From Magnetococcales bacterium DCbin4 (GTDB lineage: Bacteria > Pseudomonadota > Magnetococcia > Magnetococcales > UBA8363): DNA of 62,490 nt. The notes below the pieces were generated by a model, which saw only the letters and a list, made by a program, of their open reading frames with translations, was not told where the DNA came from and made no database searches. Shown one piece after another: positions 28,801 to 37,597 of this stretch; the stretch's first letter is position 1; every line of letters begins with the position of its first letter. The position numbers and the translations under genes were made by a program. The stretch covers positions 1 through 62,490 of the forward strand of contig PEAN01000017.1 in the NCBI GenBank assembly GCA_002753735.1, read 5' to 3'.

Positions 28801-29432
28801 TCCAGGTGGGTAAGGAGGTTGAACCGGCCATCGCCCGTCTGGCGCAGATGGCCCGTGCGGCCGGTTTGCATTTGATCATCGCCACCCAGCGTCCCTCGGT
28901 GGATGTGATCACCGGGTTGATCAAGGCCAATTTCCCGACCCGTTTGGCGTTTCAGGTCTCCTCAAAAATCGATTCACGGACCATTCTTGATTCCATGGGG
29001 GCGGAACGACTCCTGGGGATGGGCGATGGTTTGTATCTGCCACCTGGAACTTCTCACCTCAAACGGATCCATGCCCCTTTGGTGACCGACAATGAGATTC
29101 ACCAACTGGTTGCCTTTTTGAAAACCAATGTCGGCGCACCCACCTATGATTTGGCAGTATTGAAACATGCCGATGACGATGAGGGGAGCGGTGAATTCGC
29201 TTTTGGTGGAGGTGCCGACACGGAGCCGGTTGACGAATATGATCCACTTTACGACCAGGCGGTCGCCTTGGTGTTAAGGATACGCAAGGTTTCTACCAGC
29301 ATGGTGCAGCGTCATTTCAAAATCGGTTACAACCGCGCCGCCCGAATGGTTGAACGGATGGAGTCGGATGGACTGGTGACCCCTTCCAACAGCGCAGGCA
29401 AACGTGAGGTGCTTCCGCCGGGGCAACAGTGA
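25842..29432 (+). CDS. ftsK: DNA translocase FtsK
   Basis: A 1196-residue membrane-anchored translocase of the division septum. Four N-terminal TM helices (within about 25-190) are followed by an unusually long acidic, Pro/Glu/Asp/Ser-rich linker (about 200-700). The RecA-like motor has Walker A GTTGSGKS at 844-851 and Walker B 'IVIDELADLM' near 975-985. The C-terminal gamma winged helix ('KVSTSMVQRHFKIGYNRAA') reads polar KOPS sequences. It moves chromosomes and activates dimer resolution. It starts eight bases after rnj. Confidence 0.96.
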   Translation: MARKKNKSTEQEQQALELRRLVLREGTAVVLIGVTAYLALALFSYNVHDPSFNNTGNGQIANLGGVAGAYLADFLLQLFGYSAAWIPIFLGFTAYLNLRRSPTGLLWEQIATMPMLAVVTAILSVMFHWGETASMPAGPGGLAGMMVTKALVQTLGHWGALLLLSTLGLLSFLVLTRFSLFGILIGIKVVVMAVFNGIASRLRAKELPEQAASDLSSTDARDTMVAHVDVKATEIPPFRFRDMKIPETPTPRFRDLNTSEPSDIVPDSVSDATEPGDVHLLDREIDELSAPELDVRQERVMDWGVQEESVPEFTVRNSRDLEVRPERVMGPSAQEVPDPVFEVREPQGLDVQLQEPDPEEPAPAEPDGLRASHVSDLPTLDDMRMSERPPGFDPALRDDEHDQESSYASPRLGPGKFLAPVAGLVIDSVDRMTSLLKKADKKVDQSLEEMAPVNESPVRMVQQPFVRQEPDLDDDVEDDEPVGDSRKYYDSDRGAGSFAGSFANDAQKVTADRVSSRWDDVVTGEEMPSRVSPEQQAHDGDMEPSSVASRSETESEFESESQMAAPETRSWIAAALALKREPSMDTEGELPQSSPGPNGYASGVNGLPQPDLTPFSSSRTTGAGPAGMAVVEMDDQEGEGIEEDSDFMVSGERDDRSPVGPAMDDEEEEDEGLPASMVCGASTGMGTDPPVPLPPLDLLEKPTKGASEIDRDYLTQQARLLELKLADFKIKGQITDVIPGPVVTTFEFDPAPGLRASKVIAVSDDLARSILSPSVRVVGNIPGKNVIGVEVPNQVRNTVYLREVLESEQFIRTGHPLAVALGSDITGNPVVANLAKMPHLLVAGTTGSGKSVALNAMICSMLFSARPDQVRFLMVDPKMLELSVYEGIPHLLAPVVTDVHKAANLLKWAVLEMEERYRLMSEVGVRSLENYNRRMQQCLENGEQPTRRVKVGFDPETGAPVEQEEPIPLVAKPLIVIVIDELADLMIQVGKEVEPAIARLAQMARAAGLHLIIATQRPSVDVITGLIKANFPTRLAFQVSSKIDSRTILDSMGAERLLGMGDGLYLPPGTSHLKRIHAPLVTDNEIHQLVAFLKTNVGAPTYDLAVLKHADDDEGSGEFAFGGGADTEPVDEYDPLYDQAVALVLRIRKVSTSMVQRHFKIGYNRAARMVERMESDGLVTPSNSAGKREVLPPGQQ

Positions 29433-29616
29433 GTTCGTTTCACGATTTCGATGAATCGGGATCCGATCCGGGAGGAGAAGGTTCCGTCCCGGATCGTTCC
29501 ATGAAACTGGATTTGAAGATCGGCTTTGGCATGTGATCAGAATCCTTCCATCGGTGATGGCTGAAATGAAGTTGCATGTTCGTTTCATGAAGGATTCTGA
29601 CTGGGTTGATCCGGCG

Positions 29617-29709
29617 TCAATTCCCGGGTCTGGCGGCCCGGAACAAAAGCCATGTCAATATTGCGAAATAAAGAACCAATCCAATCGCCAGGAACGTCAC
29701 ATTATCCAT
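29617..29709 (-). CDS. 30-residue single-TM small protein
   Basis: A short minus-strand frame with GGAG six bases before its ATG encodes 30 residues. After a polar start (MDNV) there is a hydrophobic helix (about residues 5-23), then a basic end (FRAARPGN). Composition and SD context are those of a real single-pass micro-protein rather than a random frame. It sits alone in the ftsK to RND-pump gap, opposite in strand to both. Function is unknown. Confidence 0.5.
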   Translation of the reverse strand: MDNVTFLAIGLVLYFAILTWLLFRAARPGN

Positions 29710-30023
29710 GCCTCACTCCACTTGGTAAAACAGTTATATAATTCAAACCATCCACAGTTCATGATGCGACTTGCGCCATTTTTGTTTTTCTCCAAGGGCA
29801 AACTTCGATGTGAACCCTTTGCCCTTGTGTGCCATCACGCCATGTTGAATAGCTTCTTTCAATGGACATGCCAAATATTCAATTCTTTGTTTGCGAACCA
29901 TGGGGTGGTCGAATATGAAGGGGGTTCCCTGATGATCCGTCCGGTGGGGGCGCAGGCTCGTATCGTTCCCATGCTTTTGAGATTGTTCACTTTATCCAGG
30001 TTAGAAAGTCTCAGGAGGGTTTG
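29710..30023. other. Gap upstream of the RND operon
   Basis: About 310 bp without a convincing gene. A plus-strand frame from 29533 ends with TGA overlapping the next ATG (TGATG), but its residue make-up is unlike a protein and it runs antisense to the 30-residue gene. A strong AGGAGGG sits at 30013-30019 and serves the next gene. Confidence 0.5.
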
Positions 30024-31100
30024 ATGTGTTACGAAGAGCTCCGGTCCGGTTCGGGAATGCTGCGTCGCAGTCTGCTGTTCGTTGCCATATTGGGATATCT
30101 CCTGTCGGGTGCCAAATCATTGGCCGTGGAGCATACCGGCGTCAAAGTTTCAGTCATCGCCCTCCAGAAGCTGTTGACCCATCCTTCCGAAGAAGCTCAG
30201 GCCCAGGTGGTCAGCTTGAATGATGTTTCCCTTTCCACCGAGGTTTCCGGGATCATCGACCGGATGGAGGTCGAGGTGGGGGATTCCGTCGGCAAGGGAG
30301 CGCTCCTGATGGCCATCGATGATTGGTCTCATCGGTTTCAGGTGGAACAGGAGGCGGCAGGATTGGAGGTGTTGAATGGGCAGTTGCGTCTGGCGCAATT
30401 GCAGCTTGAGCGGGTTCAGACGTTGCAAACCAGCAATCAGGCCAGTCGTGAACGTCTGGATTCAGCGGAAACGGAAGTCAAAGTCCTCAAGGGTCGAATT
30501 GCGCAGCAGAAAGGACGTGTGGCGGAGCTTCAGGCACGTCTGGCCAGGACGCAGGTCCAGGCACCCTTCGCCGGCATGGTGGTTGAACGGTTTGGCCACA
30601 TGGGTGGTTGGATCGCTCCGGGCAGTCCCGTACTGCGTTTGTTGGACATTGAGCATGTCGAATTGTCGGCACGGGTGGCGGGGGAATCGTTGGGCAGGCT
30701 TAAAGATGCGACCCATCTGCGTTTCCACCATCATGAACGGGTGTATGAGGTGAAGCTGAAAACGGTCATCCCCCTGGAATCTCCAGTCACAGGGACGCAG
30801 GAGGTCCGTCTGCTCTTCACGGGGGAACGCCCTGTTCCCGGTGCGGCGGGGCGGTTGTGGTGGGAGGATTCTCGTCCCCATCTGCCCGCCTGGGTGTTGG
30901 TCAAAAGGGATGGGGTGATGGGAATTTTTGTCGCGCGGGACCAAAAGGCGGAATTTTTGGCATTGCCTCAGGCTTCCGAAGGGAGTCGTACCCCATGGAT
31001 CTCCGAAGATCGGTCGCTTCAGGTGGTGGTTGAAGGGCGTCAGGCCCTCAAGGGGGGTGAGTTGCTGACGGTTACGGAAGCAACGGGTGTTTCGCCATGA
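30024..31100 (+). CDS. RND efflux periplasmic adaptor (HlyD/AcrA family)
   Basis: A 358-residue membrane-fusion protein: N-terminal signal/anchor (about 12-32), a lipoyl-like half motif, a coiled-coil hairpin (about 105-175, rich in Gln/Leu/Glu) and a second half motif with 'VQAPFAGMVVERFGHMGGW'. The beta-barrel follows. It links the inner-membrane pump to an outer-membrane channel. The ATG with AGGAGGG five bases upstream was chosen. Its stop overlaps the pump start by four bases. Confidence 0.9.
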   Translation: MCYEELRSGSGMLRRSLLFVAILGYLLSGAKSLAVEHTGVKVSVIALQKLLTHPSEEAQAQVVSLNDVSLSTEVSGIIDRMEVEVGDSVGKGALLMAIDDWSHRFQVEQEAAGLEVLNGQLRLAQLQLERVQTLQTSNQASRERLDSAETEVKVLKGRIAQQKGRVAELQARLARTQVQAPFAGMVVERFGHMGGWIAPGSPVLRLLDIEHVELSARVAGESLGRLKDATHLRFHHHERVYEVKLKTVIPLESPVTGTQEVRLLFTGERPVPGAAGRLWWEDSRPHLPAWVLVKRDGVMGIFVARDQKAEFLALPQASEGSRTPWISEDRSLQVVVEGRQALKGGELLTVTEATGVSP

Positions 31101-34100
31101 TGCGTTTGTTGCTGTCCAATCATGTTTTCGCCAATCTGACGTTTGCCTTGGTGCTGGTCACGGGGTTTCTTTCCTATGGATTGTTGCCACGGCAGCAGGA
31201 TCCGGACATGAATTTCAACTGGATCAGCATCGTGACGTTGCTGCCAGGGGGATCGGCTTCGGATGTGGAAAAAATGGTCACTGATCTTTTGGAGGAGGCC
31301 ATTCAAAAAATTCCCGATGTCCGTTTTGCCATGTCCACCAGCCAGGAGGGGGCGGCCGATATCCTGGTGCGGTTTGAAGACATGGATGATCGGACCTTTG
31401 ACAAGCGGGTCAACGATTTGCGGCGTGAAATCGCCAACAAGGATGCGGAATTGCCCGATGATGCCGTTGATCCGGTCATCATGGAGATCACCAGTGCCAA
31501 TGGTTGGCCCACCGTCATGGTGGCGGTCGCGGGACAGGCGGATGATGAAAATTTGCGGAGCAATGCCCGTCGCATCAAAAAGGATCTGGAGCGGATCAAG
31601 GGGGTAGATGATGTCTTCGCCCTGGGGTTGCGCGATCCTGAATTACAGATTCGGTTCCATCCTGAAAAACTGCAACAATTTGGCATTTTACCGACACAAT
31701 TGGCCGACCTGGTGGGGGCACGGCTCAAGGATGTCTCGGGGGGGGCCATTGTCCATGGTTGGGGTAACTGGTTGTTTCGCATGGAAGGGGCAACGGTTGA
31801 TCCTGTACGGATCGCTGCCATGACGATCCCAACCGCTTCGGGGGAACTGGAGGTGGGTCGGGTTGCCGATGTCGTTCCAAGCCGGAAAAAGGCCAAGGAG
31901 GCGGTCCGATTCCAGGGAAAACCCGCCATTCTGATGACCATCACCAAACGGCCCGGGGTCAACGCCCTGGAATTGACGGACCGGATCCGTACCTACCTGG
32001 AACAGCAACAATCCTTGAATGCTCGAACGGGCGTGACCCTCATCCTGGCCGACGATCAGACCCATACCGTTCGGCAGGCGTTGGGGACCATGGAAAGCAA
32101 CGCCCTGTTGGGATTGTTTCTGGTCATGGTGACGACATGGTTGTTCCTGGGGGGGCGTATTGCCATTCTGGTGACTTTGGGCATCCCTTTTTCTCTGGCG
32201 GGTTTGTTTTGTCTGCTGTACAGCCTGGGTCATTCGCTCAATGTCATGGTTTTTCTGGGGGTGGTGATTGCTTTGGGGATGTTGGTGGATGATGCGGTGG
32301 TCATCATTGAGGCCATCTATGCCAAACTTGAACAGGGGGTTCCGGCGATGGAGGCGTCACTGTCCGCCTTGAAGGAGGTCGCGCTTCCAGTCGTGACTTC
32401 GGTATTGACGACCGTCGCTGCATTTCTTCCTTTGATGTTGTTGCCGGGGATCCTTGGTGAATTCATGAGGGTGATTCCCTTTGTGGTGACCATGGCGCTG
32501 TTGATCAGCCTGGTGGAGGCGTTGTGGATGTTGCCGGCGCATGTGGTGGCCATCAACCTGAAAATCCGGGATTCGGGGAGGATCCAACGCTGGCGTAAGC
32601 GTATTTTGATGAAGATGCGACGGTTCTATGCCCGGGTATTGATCAAGGTGTTGCGCTATGGCAAGACCTCGTTCGTGTTGGCGCTGCTCCCCTTTGTGCT
32701 GGCGGTGGGGATTGTCGCATCGGGGATGATCCGGACCGATTTTTTTGCCGCCGATCCGATGCCTTTGTTCTACATCAATATTAAAATGCCTCCTGGAACG
32801 CCTTTGGAGCAGACCATGGCGACCACGCGTGCCGTTGAGGTGGAAGCCGCCAAGATGGTGGAGCCACGCGAGCTACAGACCATGGTGGCCTTTGCCGGTC
32901 AAATGATGACGGAAACCAAACCATTTTTTGGTGATCGATATGGACAGATTCTCGTCAGTTTGACGCCGAACCGTGCCCAACGGCGCGACATCAATACCAT
33001 CATCGATGCCATGCGTCCCGTAGTCCCCAGGGTGGTTGGGCCGGAGAGTGTCACTTTTCTTGCCATGACCGGTGGTCCTCCGGTGACCCGTCCGATCAGT
33101 GTCAAGGTGCGTGGTGATGATCTGGATCAGATTCAGCAGGCGGCGCAGGCGATCAAGGGAATCTTGCGGTCGATGCCTGAAACGAGTGATGTGACGGATG
33201 ATTTTTCCGAGGGCAATGTTGAATTGGTGGTGCGGGGGGATGGACCGGCGATGCAACGTGCCGGATTCCACCCGGCGAACCTGCCCCGTCTGGTTCATCT
33301 TTTGGGCAATGGCGAGACTGCGGCGCGGTTCCAGAGCGGGGGGGAGGAGATGGAGGTCCGGGTGATGGCGGACTATCCCGAGGGGGCTGCCATCGACCGG
33401 GTTCTGGATACACTCTTGGCAGTGGGGGATGGCAATACGGTCCGGCTCAGGGATTTGGTTGTATATCAATCACAACGGGGACCGGAATCGATTCGCCATT
33501 ATAATTTTCGCCGTTCCATCACGGTCGAGGCGGATCTGGACAAAAAACGGATGGACACCCTGGAAGCCAACAATCATTTGAAAAAAGAGTGGGAAAAAAT
33601 CCGTCATGAATTTCCGGGGATTGATCTTGATTTTTCCGGAATCCTGGATGACATCAATGAAGCCCTGGATTCCATCGTGATCTTGTTCATGTTCGGTGTT
33701 GGTCTGATGTATATGATTTTGGGGACCCAATTCGGCAATTATTCCCAACCGCTCATGATTTTGATGACGGTTCCCATGGCGTTCACCGGGGTGTTGTTCG
33801 GGTTGCTCCTTGCGGGACATCCCTTGAGTCTTTACACCCTGTACGGGGTGGTCGCCCTGGCAGGAATCGCTGTGAATGCCTCCATTGTATTGATTTCCGC
33901 CGCCAATGATCGCCGACGTGCCGGAATGTCTGCCGTTCATGCGATTGTTTTTGCTTCACGGCGCCGTTTGGTTCCCATTCTCATTACGACGGTGACGACG
34001 ATTGCGGGTCTTTTTTCCCTGGCGACCGGTATGGGGGGGGCTTCGCTTTTGTGGGGGCCGGTCGCAAACGCCATTGTCTGGGGCCTTTCCTTTTCGACGC

Positions 34101-34171
34101 TCCTTTCCCTGTTTCTCATGCCTTTGATCTATTTGACATTCTGGGGGAAGAAACGGAATATTGGAGGTTGA
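31097..34171 (+). CDS. RND (AcrB/MexF superfamily) efflux transporter
   Basis: A 1024-residue twelve-TM transporter with two large periplasmic domains. TM4 carries the proton-relay Asp pair (Asp398-Asp399 in GMLVDDAVVIIE), as in drug/proton antiporters. Internal halves are visible ('SVLTTVAAFLPLMLLPG' and 'VALAGIAVNASIVLISAAN'). It exports drugs, lipids or other amphiphiles from the inner leaflet or periplasm. An outer-membrane TolC-type gene is not in the window. Substrate is unknown. Confidence 0.93.
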   Translation: MMRLLLSNHVFANLTFALVLVTGFLSYGLLPRQQDPDMNFNWISIVTLLPGGSASDVEKMVTDLLEEAIQKIPDVRFAMSTSQEGAADILVRFEDMDDRTFDKRVNDLRREIANKDAELPDDAVDPVIMEITSANGWPTVMVAVAGQADDENLRSNARRIKKDLERIKGVDDVFALGLRDPELQIRFHPEKLQQFGILPTQLADLVGARLKDVSGGAIVHGWGNWLFRMEGATVDPVRIAAMTIPTASGELEVGRVADVVPSRKKAKEAVRFQGKPAILMTITKRPGVNALELTDRIRTYLEQQQSLNARTGVTLILADDQTHTVRQALGTMESNALLGLFLVMVTTWLFLGGRIAILVTLGIPFSLAGLFCLLYSLGHSLNVMVFLGVVIALGMLVDDAVVIIEAIYAKLEQGVPAMEASLSALKEVALPVVTSVLTTVAAFLPLMLLPGILGEFMRVIPFVVTMALLISLVEALWMLPAHVVAINLKIRDSGRIQRWRKRILMKMRRFYARVLIKVLRYGKTSFVLALLPFVLAVGIVASGMIRTDFFAADPMPLFYINIKMPPGTPLEQTMATTRAVEVEAAKMVEPRELQTMVAFAGQMMTETKPFFGDRYGQILVSLTPNRAQRRDINTIIDAMRPVVPRVVGPESVTFLAMTGGPPVTRPISVKVRGDDLDQIQQAAQAIKGILRSMPETSDVTDDFSEGNVELVVRGDGPAMQRAGFHPANLPRLVHLLGNGETAARFQSGGEEMEVRVMADYPEGAAIDRVLDTLLAVGDGNTVRLRDLVVYQSQRGPESIRHYNFRRSITVEADLDKKRMDTLEANNHLKKEWEKIRHEFPGIDLDFSGILDDINEALDSIVILFMFGVGLMYMILGTQFGNYSQPLMILMTVPMAFTGVLFGLLLAGHPLSLYTLYGVVALAGIAVNASIVLISAANDRRRAGMSAVHAIVFASRRRLVPILITTVTTIAGLFSLATGMGGASLLWGPVANAIVWGLSFSTLLSLFLMPLIYLTFWGKKRNIGG

Positions 34172-34281
34172 TTCATCATATGAATGATTAAGTAGGAATC
34201 GGGTCGTTGGAATTGTCTTCTGGGTGTAAATTCTGCAAATGTTTTCCATAAGAATGATGAATAACACATGTTCTACCTGAG

Positions 34282-35724
34282 ATGGGAATCGAATTGATGG
34301 AATATTTCCACATCATAAAGAATCGTCATGGACGTCATATGCCCGCTATTGGTTTTCTGTTGATGGCGATGATGGTCCTGGGAGGATGTACCACGCCTGG
34401 TTCCGGCACGGATGTCTTATCCCAACCTGTGGCCAACATGAAATCGTGGTTTGTCAACGAGGCCCCGCAAACAGGGGTGGGGGAATCCCGGGGGGCGAAA
34501 GCATATGAGGACGGGGTCCATTATGAAGGGGGGTTCAAGGATGGCAAACGTCATGGGCGCGGGATCCAAACCTGGCCCGATGGTGCTCGTTATGAGGGGG
34601 AGTATCAAAATGATAAACGCCATGGACAAGGGGTCTTCACCTGGCCAACGATGGCACGTTATGAAGGGGGGTTCGTCGAAGGGAAGCGCCACGGGCATGG
34701 GGTCTATACCTGGCCCAATGGTGCTCGCTATGAGGGGGGCTATGTGGATGGACAACGGGACGGAGCCGGAACCTTCTCCCACCCGCCTGATGAGATGGGG
34801 CGAATTCGACAGGAACGGCAAACATGGGGCATGGATCAGTTGATTGCCAGCAGTCCTGTGGAGCGTGGACCCGAGGTGCCGTTGCCCAAGGTGGTGGCTC
34901 AAAGTGTATTGCCGCAGACGAAGCCGACTCAAATGGTGATGCCGATCCGGGAGGGGCGTTCTGATCATGAATCAATGATGGCGGCGCCCATCCCCCCCAT
35001 GGCAGCCGATTCCGGGAGGATGCAACCCCGGCTTTGGAGCGATCCTGAGACGGGGATTACAATGGCGCAGATACCGGGAGGTTGTTTTTCCATGGGCAGT
35101 GAGACGGGCGAGGAGAATGAAAAACCGGTCCATGAGGTGTGCGTCGATCCCTTCTGGATGGGCATTCATGAAATTACGCAAAAACAATGGCGTTTGGTGA
35201 TGAACTGGCTGCCGGAACAGTCGGTGCGTGGCGACGACTTGCCGGTTGGCAATGTTTCATGGGCCGATGTGGGGCAGTTTTTCCAGACGATCAACCGTCG
35301 CTCTGGGATTGCCTTCAGTTTGCCGACCGAAGCGCAATGGGAATTCGCCTGTACGGGTGGGGGCCTGGACAAACGCCACTGCGGTCAGGGGGTGGTGACT
35401 GATCTGGCCTGGGTTGAGGAAAATGCCGACAATCGTGTACATCCTCCGGGAGGACGGGCCCCGAACCGGTTCGGGATCTACGATATGACCGGCAACCTGT
35501 GGGAGTGGGTGGCTGATGCCTATGATGCCAACTTTTACCGTTATTCCCCTCGGGACAATCCCGATGGTCCTGTGGCAGGTGCATCGCGTGTCTTTCGCGG
35601 AGGGGGTTGGTTGAGCAAGGGCGCTTCGGCTCGGGCGACATTACGTTATGACATGGATCCCAAACGTTCCTACCATCTTCTGGGGTTTCGGCCTGTCGCC
35701 GTCCGGGTGTTGGATCTGCGCTGA
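34282..35724 (+). CDS. Lipoprotein with MORN repeats fused to an FGE-sulfatase-type domain
   Basis: A 480-residue fusion. The N-terminus has a hydrophobic stretch ending in a lipobox-like VLGGC, so it is probably an outer- or inner-membrane lipoprotein. Four MORN repeats follow ('YEGGFKDGKRHGRG' and relatives, about 75-165). After a linker, the C-terminus is an SUMF1/FGE-type domain ('PGGCFSMGSETGEENE', 'LPTEAQWEFACTGGG', 'YDMTGNLWEWVAD', 'LGFRPVAV'). Catalytic FGE cysteines are not evident, so it may be a binding domain. Several in-frame ATGs precede the signal; the first was kept. Confidence 0.85.
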   Translation: MGIELMEYFHIIKNRHGRHMPAIGFLLMAMMVLGGCTTPGSGTDVLSQPVANMKSWFVNEAPQTGVGESRGAKAYEDGVHYEGGFKDGKRHGRGIQTWPDGARYEGEYQNDKRHGQGVFTWPTMARYEGGFVEGKRHGHGVYTWPNGARYEGGYVDGQRDGAGTFSHPPDEMGRIRQERQTWGMDQLIASSPVERGPEVPLPKVVAQSVLPQTKPTQMVMPIREGRSDHESMMAAPIPPMAADSGRMQPRLWSDPETGITMAQIPGGCFSMGSETGEENEKPVHEVCVDPFWMGIHEITQKQWRLVMNWLPEQSVRGDDLPVGNVSWADVGQFFQTINRRSGIAFSLPTEAQWEFACTGGGLDKRHCGQGVVTDLAWVEENADNRVHPPGGRAPNRFGIYDMTGNLWEWVADAYDANFYRYSPRDNPDGPVAGASRVFRGGGWLSKGASARATLRYDMDPKRSYHLLGFRPVAVRVLDLR

Positions 35725-35735
35725 ATCGGGGTGAA

Positions 35736-35770
35736 AAAAAGCAGGCCGAACATGAGTTCAGCCTGCTTTT
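35736..35770 (+). terminator. Rho-independent terminator after the MORN-FGE gene
   Basis: Stem AAAAGCAGGC pairing with GCCTGCTTTT around a 14-base loop, eleven bases after the stop codon. The T-run is part of the 3' arm. It would end the pump/lipoprotein transcripts. Confidence 0.8.
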
Positions 35771-36067
35771 CTGGTCAGATATGCTTTCGACCCACCGTGT
35801 TCACGCACGATTGCAACAGGTTTGGGGATGCGCACGGTCCGGGTGAAGATGTATTCCGCGATCAGCCCTCTGTGACTTGCCTCCCTGGTTGCGTGGGAGA
35901 ATTCGCCCCTTGGGCCTGTCGTGAAAACCCGTCATGCTTCATGCGGCAAACGGGGTTCACGGTATGTATTGTTCATCCTCCTTCAAAGATTCGGCCCAGT
36001 CCATGGGGGGTGTTCTGTTTGGCGTTCACGCCTGTCACTTGTTCTGTCCTCAATGGTTTGCTCGGGA

Positions 36068-36367
36068 TCAATGGACACTGACCGTCCCGTCCGGCAATCC
36101 TTCCAGAACATCCTTTGCCAGTTGTCGTATGGCGCGGTAAACCGGTTCCGGTATGGGGAGCGGTTCAGTTTTCCCCAGAAGCTTGAACGCCTGGGAAATG
36201 GATTCGAGTCCGCCCAGATCGACATCGTCCGTTGGCATGCGGGCTCTGCTTGACTCCTGTGCATTTGCCGTCCGAGCCGATCCTTGGCCCGTTCTGACTG
36301 TGTTGACGGCAGGTTGAAGCGAATTGAACGTATTGCTGACTGATGTGGCGATTGTGTTGTTTTCCAT
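36068..36367 (-). CDS. Hypothetical protein (99 aa) downstream of the HD-GYP gene
   Basis: A 99-residue soluble protein with an Asn/Ser/Thr-rich first half and a helical second half ('YRAIRQLAKDVLEGLPDG'). No family was recognised. GAGGGAAG upstream of the internal ATG decided the start; the longer frame adds 16 residues without a ribosome-binding site. It lies 126 bp after the HD-GYP stop codon, so cotranscription is possible. Confidence 0.5.
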   Translation of the reverse strand: MENNTIATSVSNTFNSLQPAVNTVRTGQGSARTANAQESSRARMPTDDVDLGGLESISQAFKLLGKTEPLPIPEPVYRAIRQLAKDVLEGLPDGTVSVH

Positions 36368-36493
36368 GACACTTCCCTCAATGCATCTTGAGAAAACGTC
36401 TCTTGGGGTATTCATCGACCGGTTGGGTCGGGTGCTTGAGAAAAAAAATGCATTTTTGATTTTTTTGTTTCGCTTCGAACGGGATGTTCAAAA

Positions 36494-37597
36494 TCAAGAG
36501 AACAGTTCGGGTCTGGGCATGAATTCCTTGGGATCCACGTTCCACTTTTCATTCGGCTCGGAACGGATGATCCGATAGCCTTTTGTGGTGTCGTTGACAT
36601 GATCCATCAGGTTGAGATCGGTGGGTTTTAATTTTTTCCCCGTTTTTGCGTTGAGAATGATTTTGATGAAGGGATGGAGCAGACTTTCCATGTTGGAACG
36701 GATCACGACGCCAACGAGACCGTTTTCCAGCCGAACCAGGGTTCCGATGGGATAGATGCCGACCGATTGGACAAATTTTTGATAGAGTTGCGGATTGAAA
36801 TGCTGTTTGGACCAGTCCAGCATGCGTTTCAAAGCGACATGGGGGGGATTGCCTTTATGGTAGACCCGGTCGGAGGTGATGGCGTCATAGACATCGACGA
36901 TGGCGGCCATTTGACCGAATTCGTTGATTTCGTCAGCTTTGAGTCCTTTGGGATAACCGGTGCCATCGAATCGCTCATGATGCTGGGCGGCAACAAAGAC
37001 GCTGATTTCGGAAATGCCCGGGATGTTTTCCAACAATTGGCGGCTGAAGGTGACGTGTTGTTTCATGATCTGGAATTCTTCCTCACTCAGCTTGCCAGCC
37101 ATGTTGAGGATGCGTTCTGGAGTGCGCATTTTGCCGATGTCATGCAGCATTCCACCCACCCCGACCTTGATGATGGTCTCATCCTCCATGCCGAGTGCGC
37201 GGCAGAATGACATGAGAAAGACGCCGACATTGACCGAGTGCATGAATGTATATTCATCACGTTTTTTGATCAGGCTCAAACTCAGGATGGCATCGGGATT
37301 ACGGAACATGGATTCAGCCATGTTGCGAACGGCATCCTGGACAGGCCCCAGGGTGACTTGTTGACCCAGACGGGCGTCTGACAAAACATTGCCGACGATT
37401 TTTCGGGCTTGGGATTTGACTTCAGCGGCGGTGTTGAGTTCTTCCTCGAAAGGTTCTTGTTTTGTTGGTTTGAATCTGAGTTCTTCGTCATCATCCAATG
37501 CCAGGAGTTGCTCCGACAGGGTTTGTTCGATGTTGCTGATGGGATTTCTCCCCGAAGCTTCAGGAACGGCACAATGTTTATCGGTTGTAGTACCCAT
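36494..37597 (-). CDS. HD-GYP domain cyclic-di-GMP phosphodiesterase
   Basis: A 367-residue cytoplasmic protein. The HD-GYP domain occupies the middle: the HD pair is in MLHDIGKM (about His152-Asp153), followed by 'QHHERFDGTGYPKGL' and 'DVYDAITSDRVYHKG'. Family members hydrolyse cyclic-di-GMP (or other cyclic dinucleotides) to set motility versus biofilm. The N-terminal 110 residues are Asp/Glu/Lys-rich and the C-terminal 100 residues are a small unrecognised domain. AGGAG seven bases upstream fixes this start; a longer frame adds 41 His/Arg-rich residues with no such site. Confidence 0.9.
   Translation of the reverse strand: MGTTTDKHCAVPEASGRNPISNIEQTLSEQLLALDDDEELRFKPTKQEPFEEELNTAAEVKSQARKIVGNVLSDARLGQQVTLGPVQDAVRNMAESMFRNPDAILSLSLIKKRDEYTFMHSVNVGVFLMSFCRALGMEDETIIKVGVGGMLHDIGKMRTPERILNMAGKLSEEEFQIMKQHVTFSRQLLENIPGISEISVFVAAQHHERFDGTGYPKGLKADEINEFGQMAAIVDVYDAITSDRVYHKGNPPHVALKRMLDWSKQHFNPQLYQKFVQSVGIYPIGTLVRLENGLVGVVIRSNMESLLHPFIKIILNAKTGKKLKPTDLNLMDHVNDTTKGYRIIRSEPNEKWNVDPKEFMPRPELFS

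Noticed and set aside
29533..30024. A 163-codon plus-strand frame ending in TGATG before the RND adaptor
   Set aside because: No ribosome-binding site, residue make-up is not protein-like, and it runs antisense to a better-supported 30-residue gene. The TGATG overlap may be chance.
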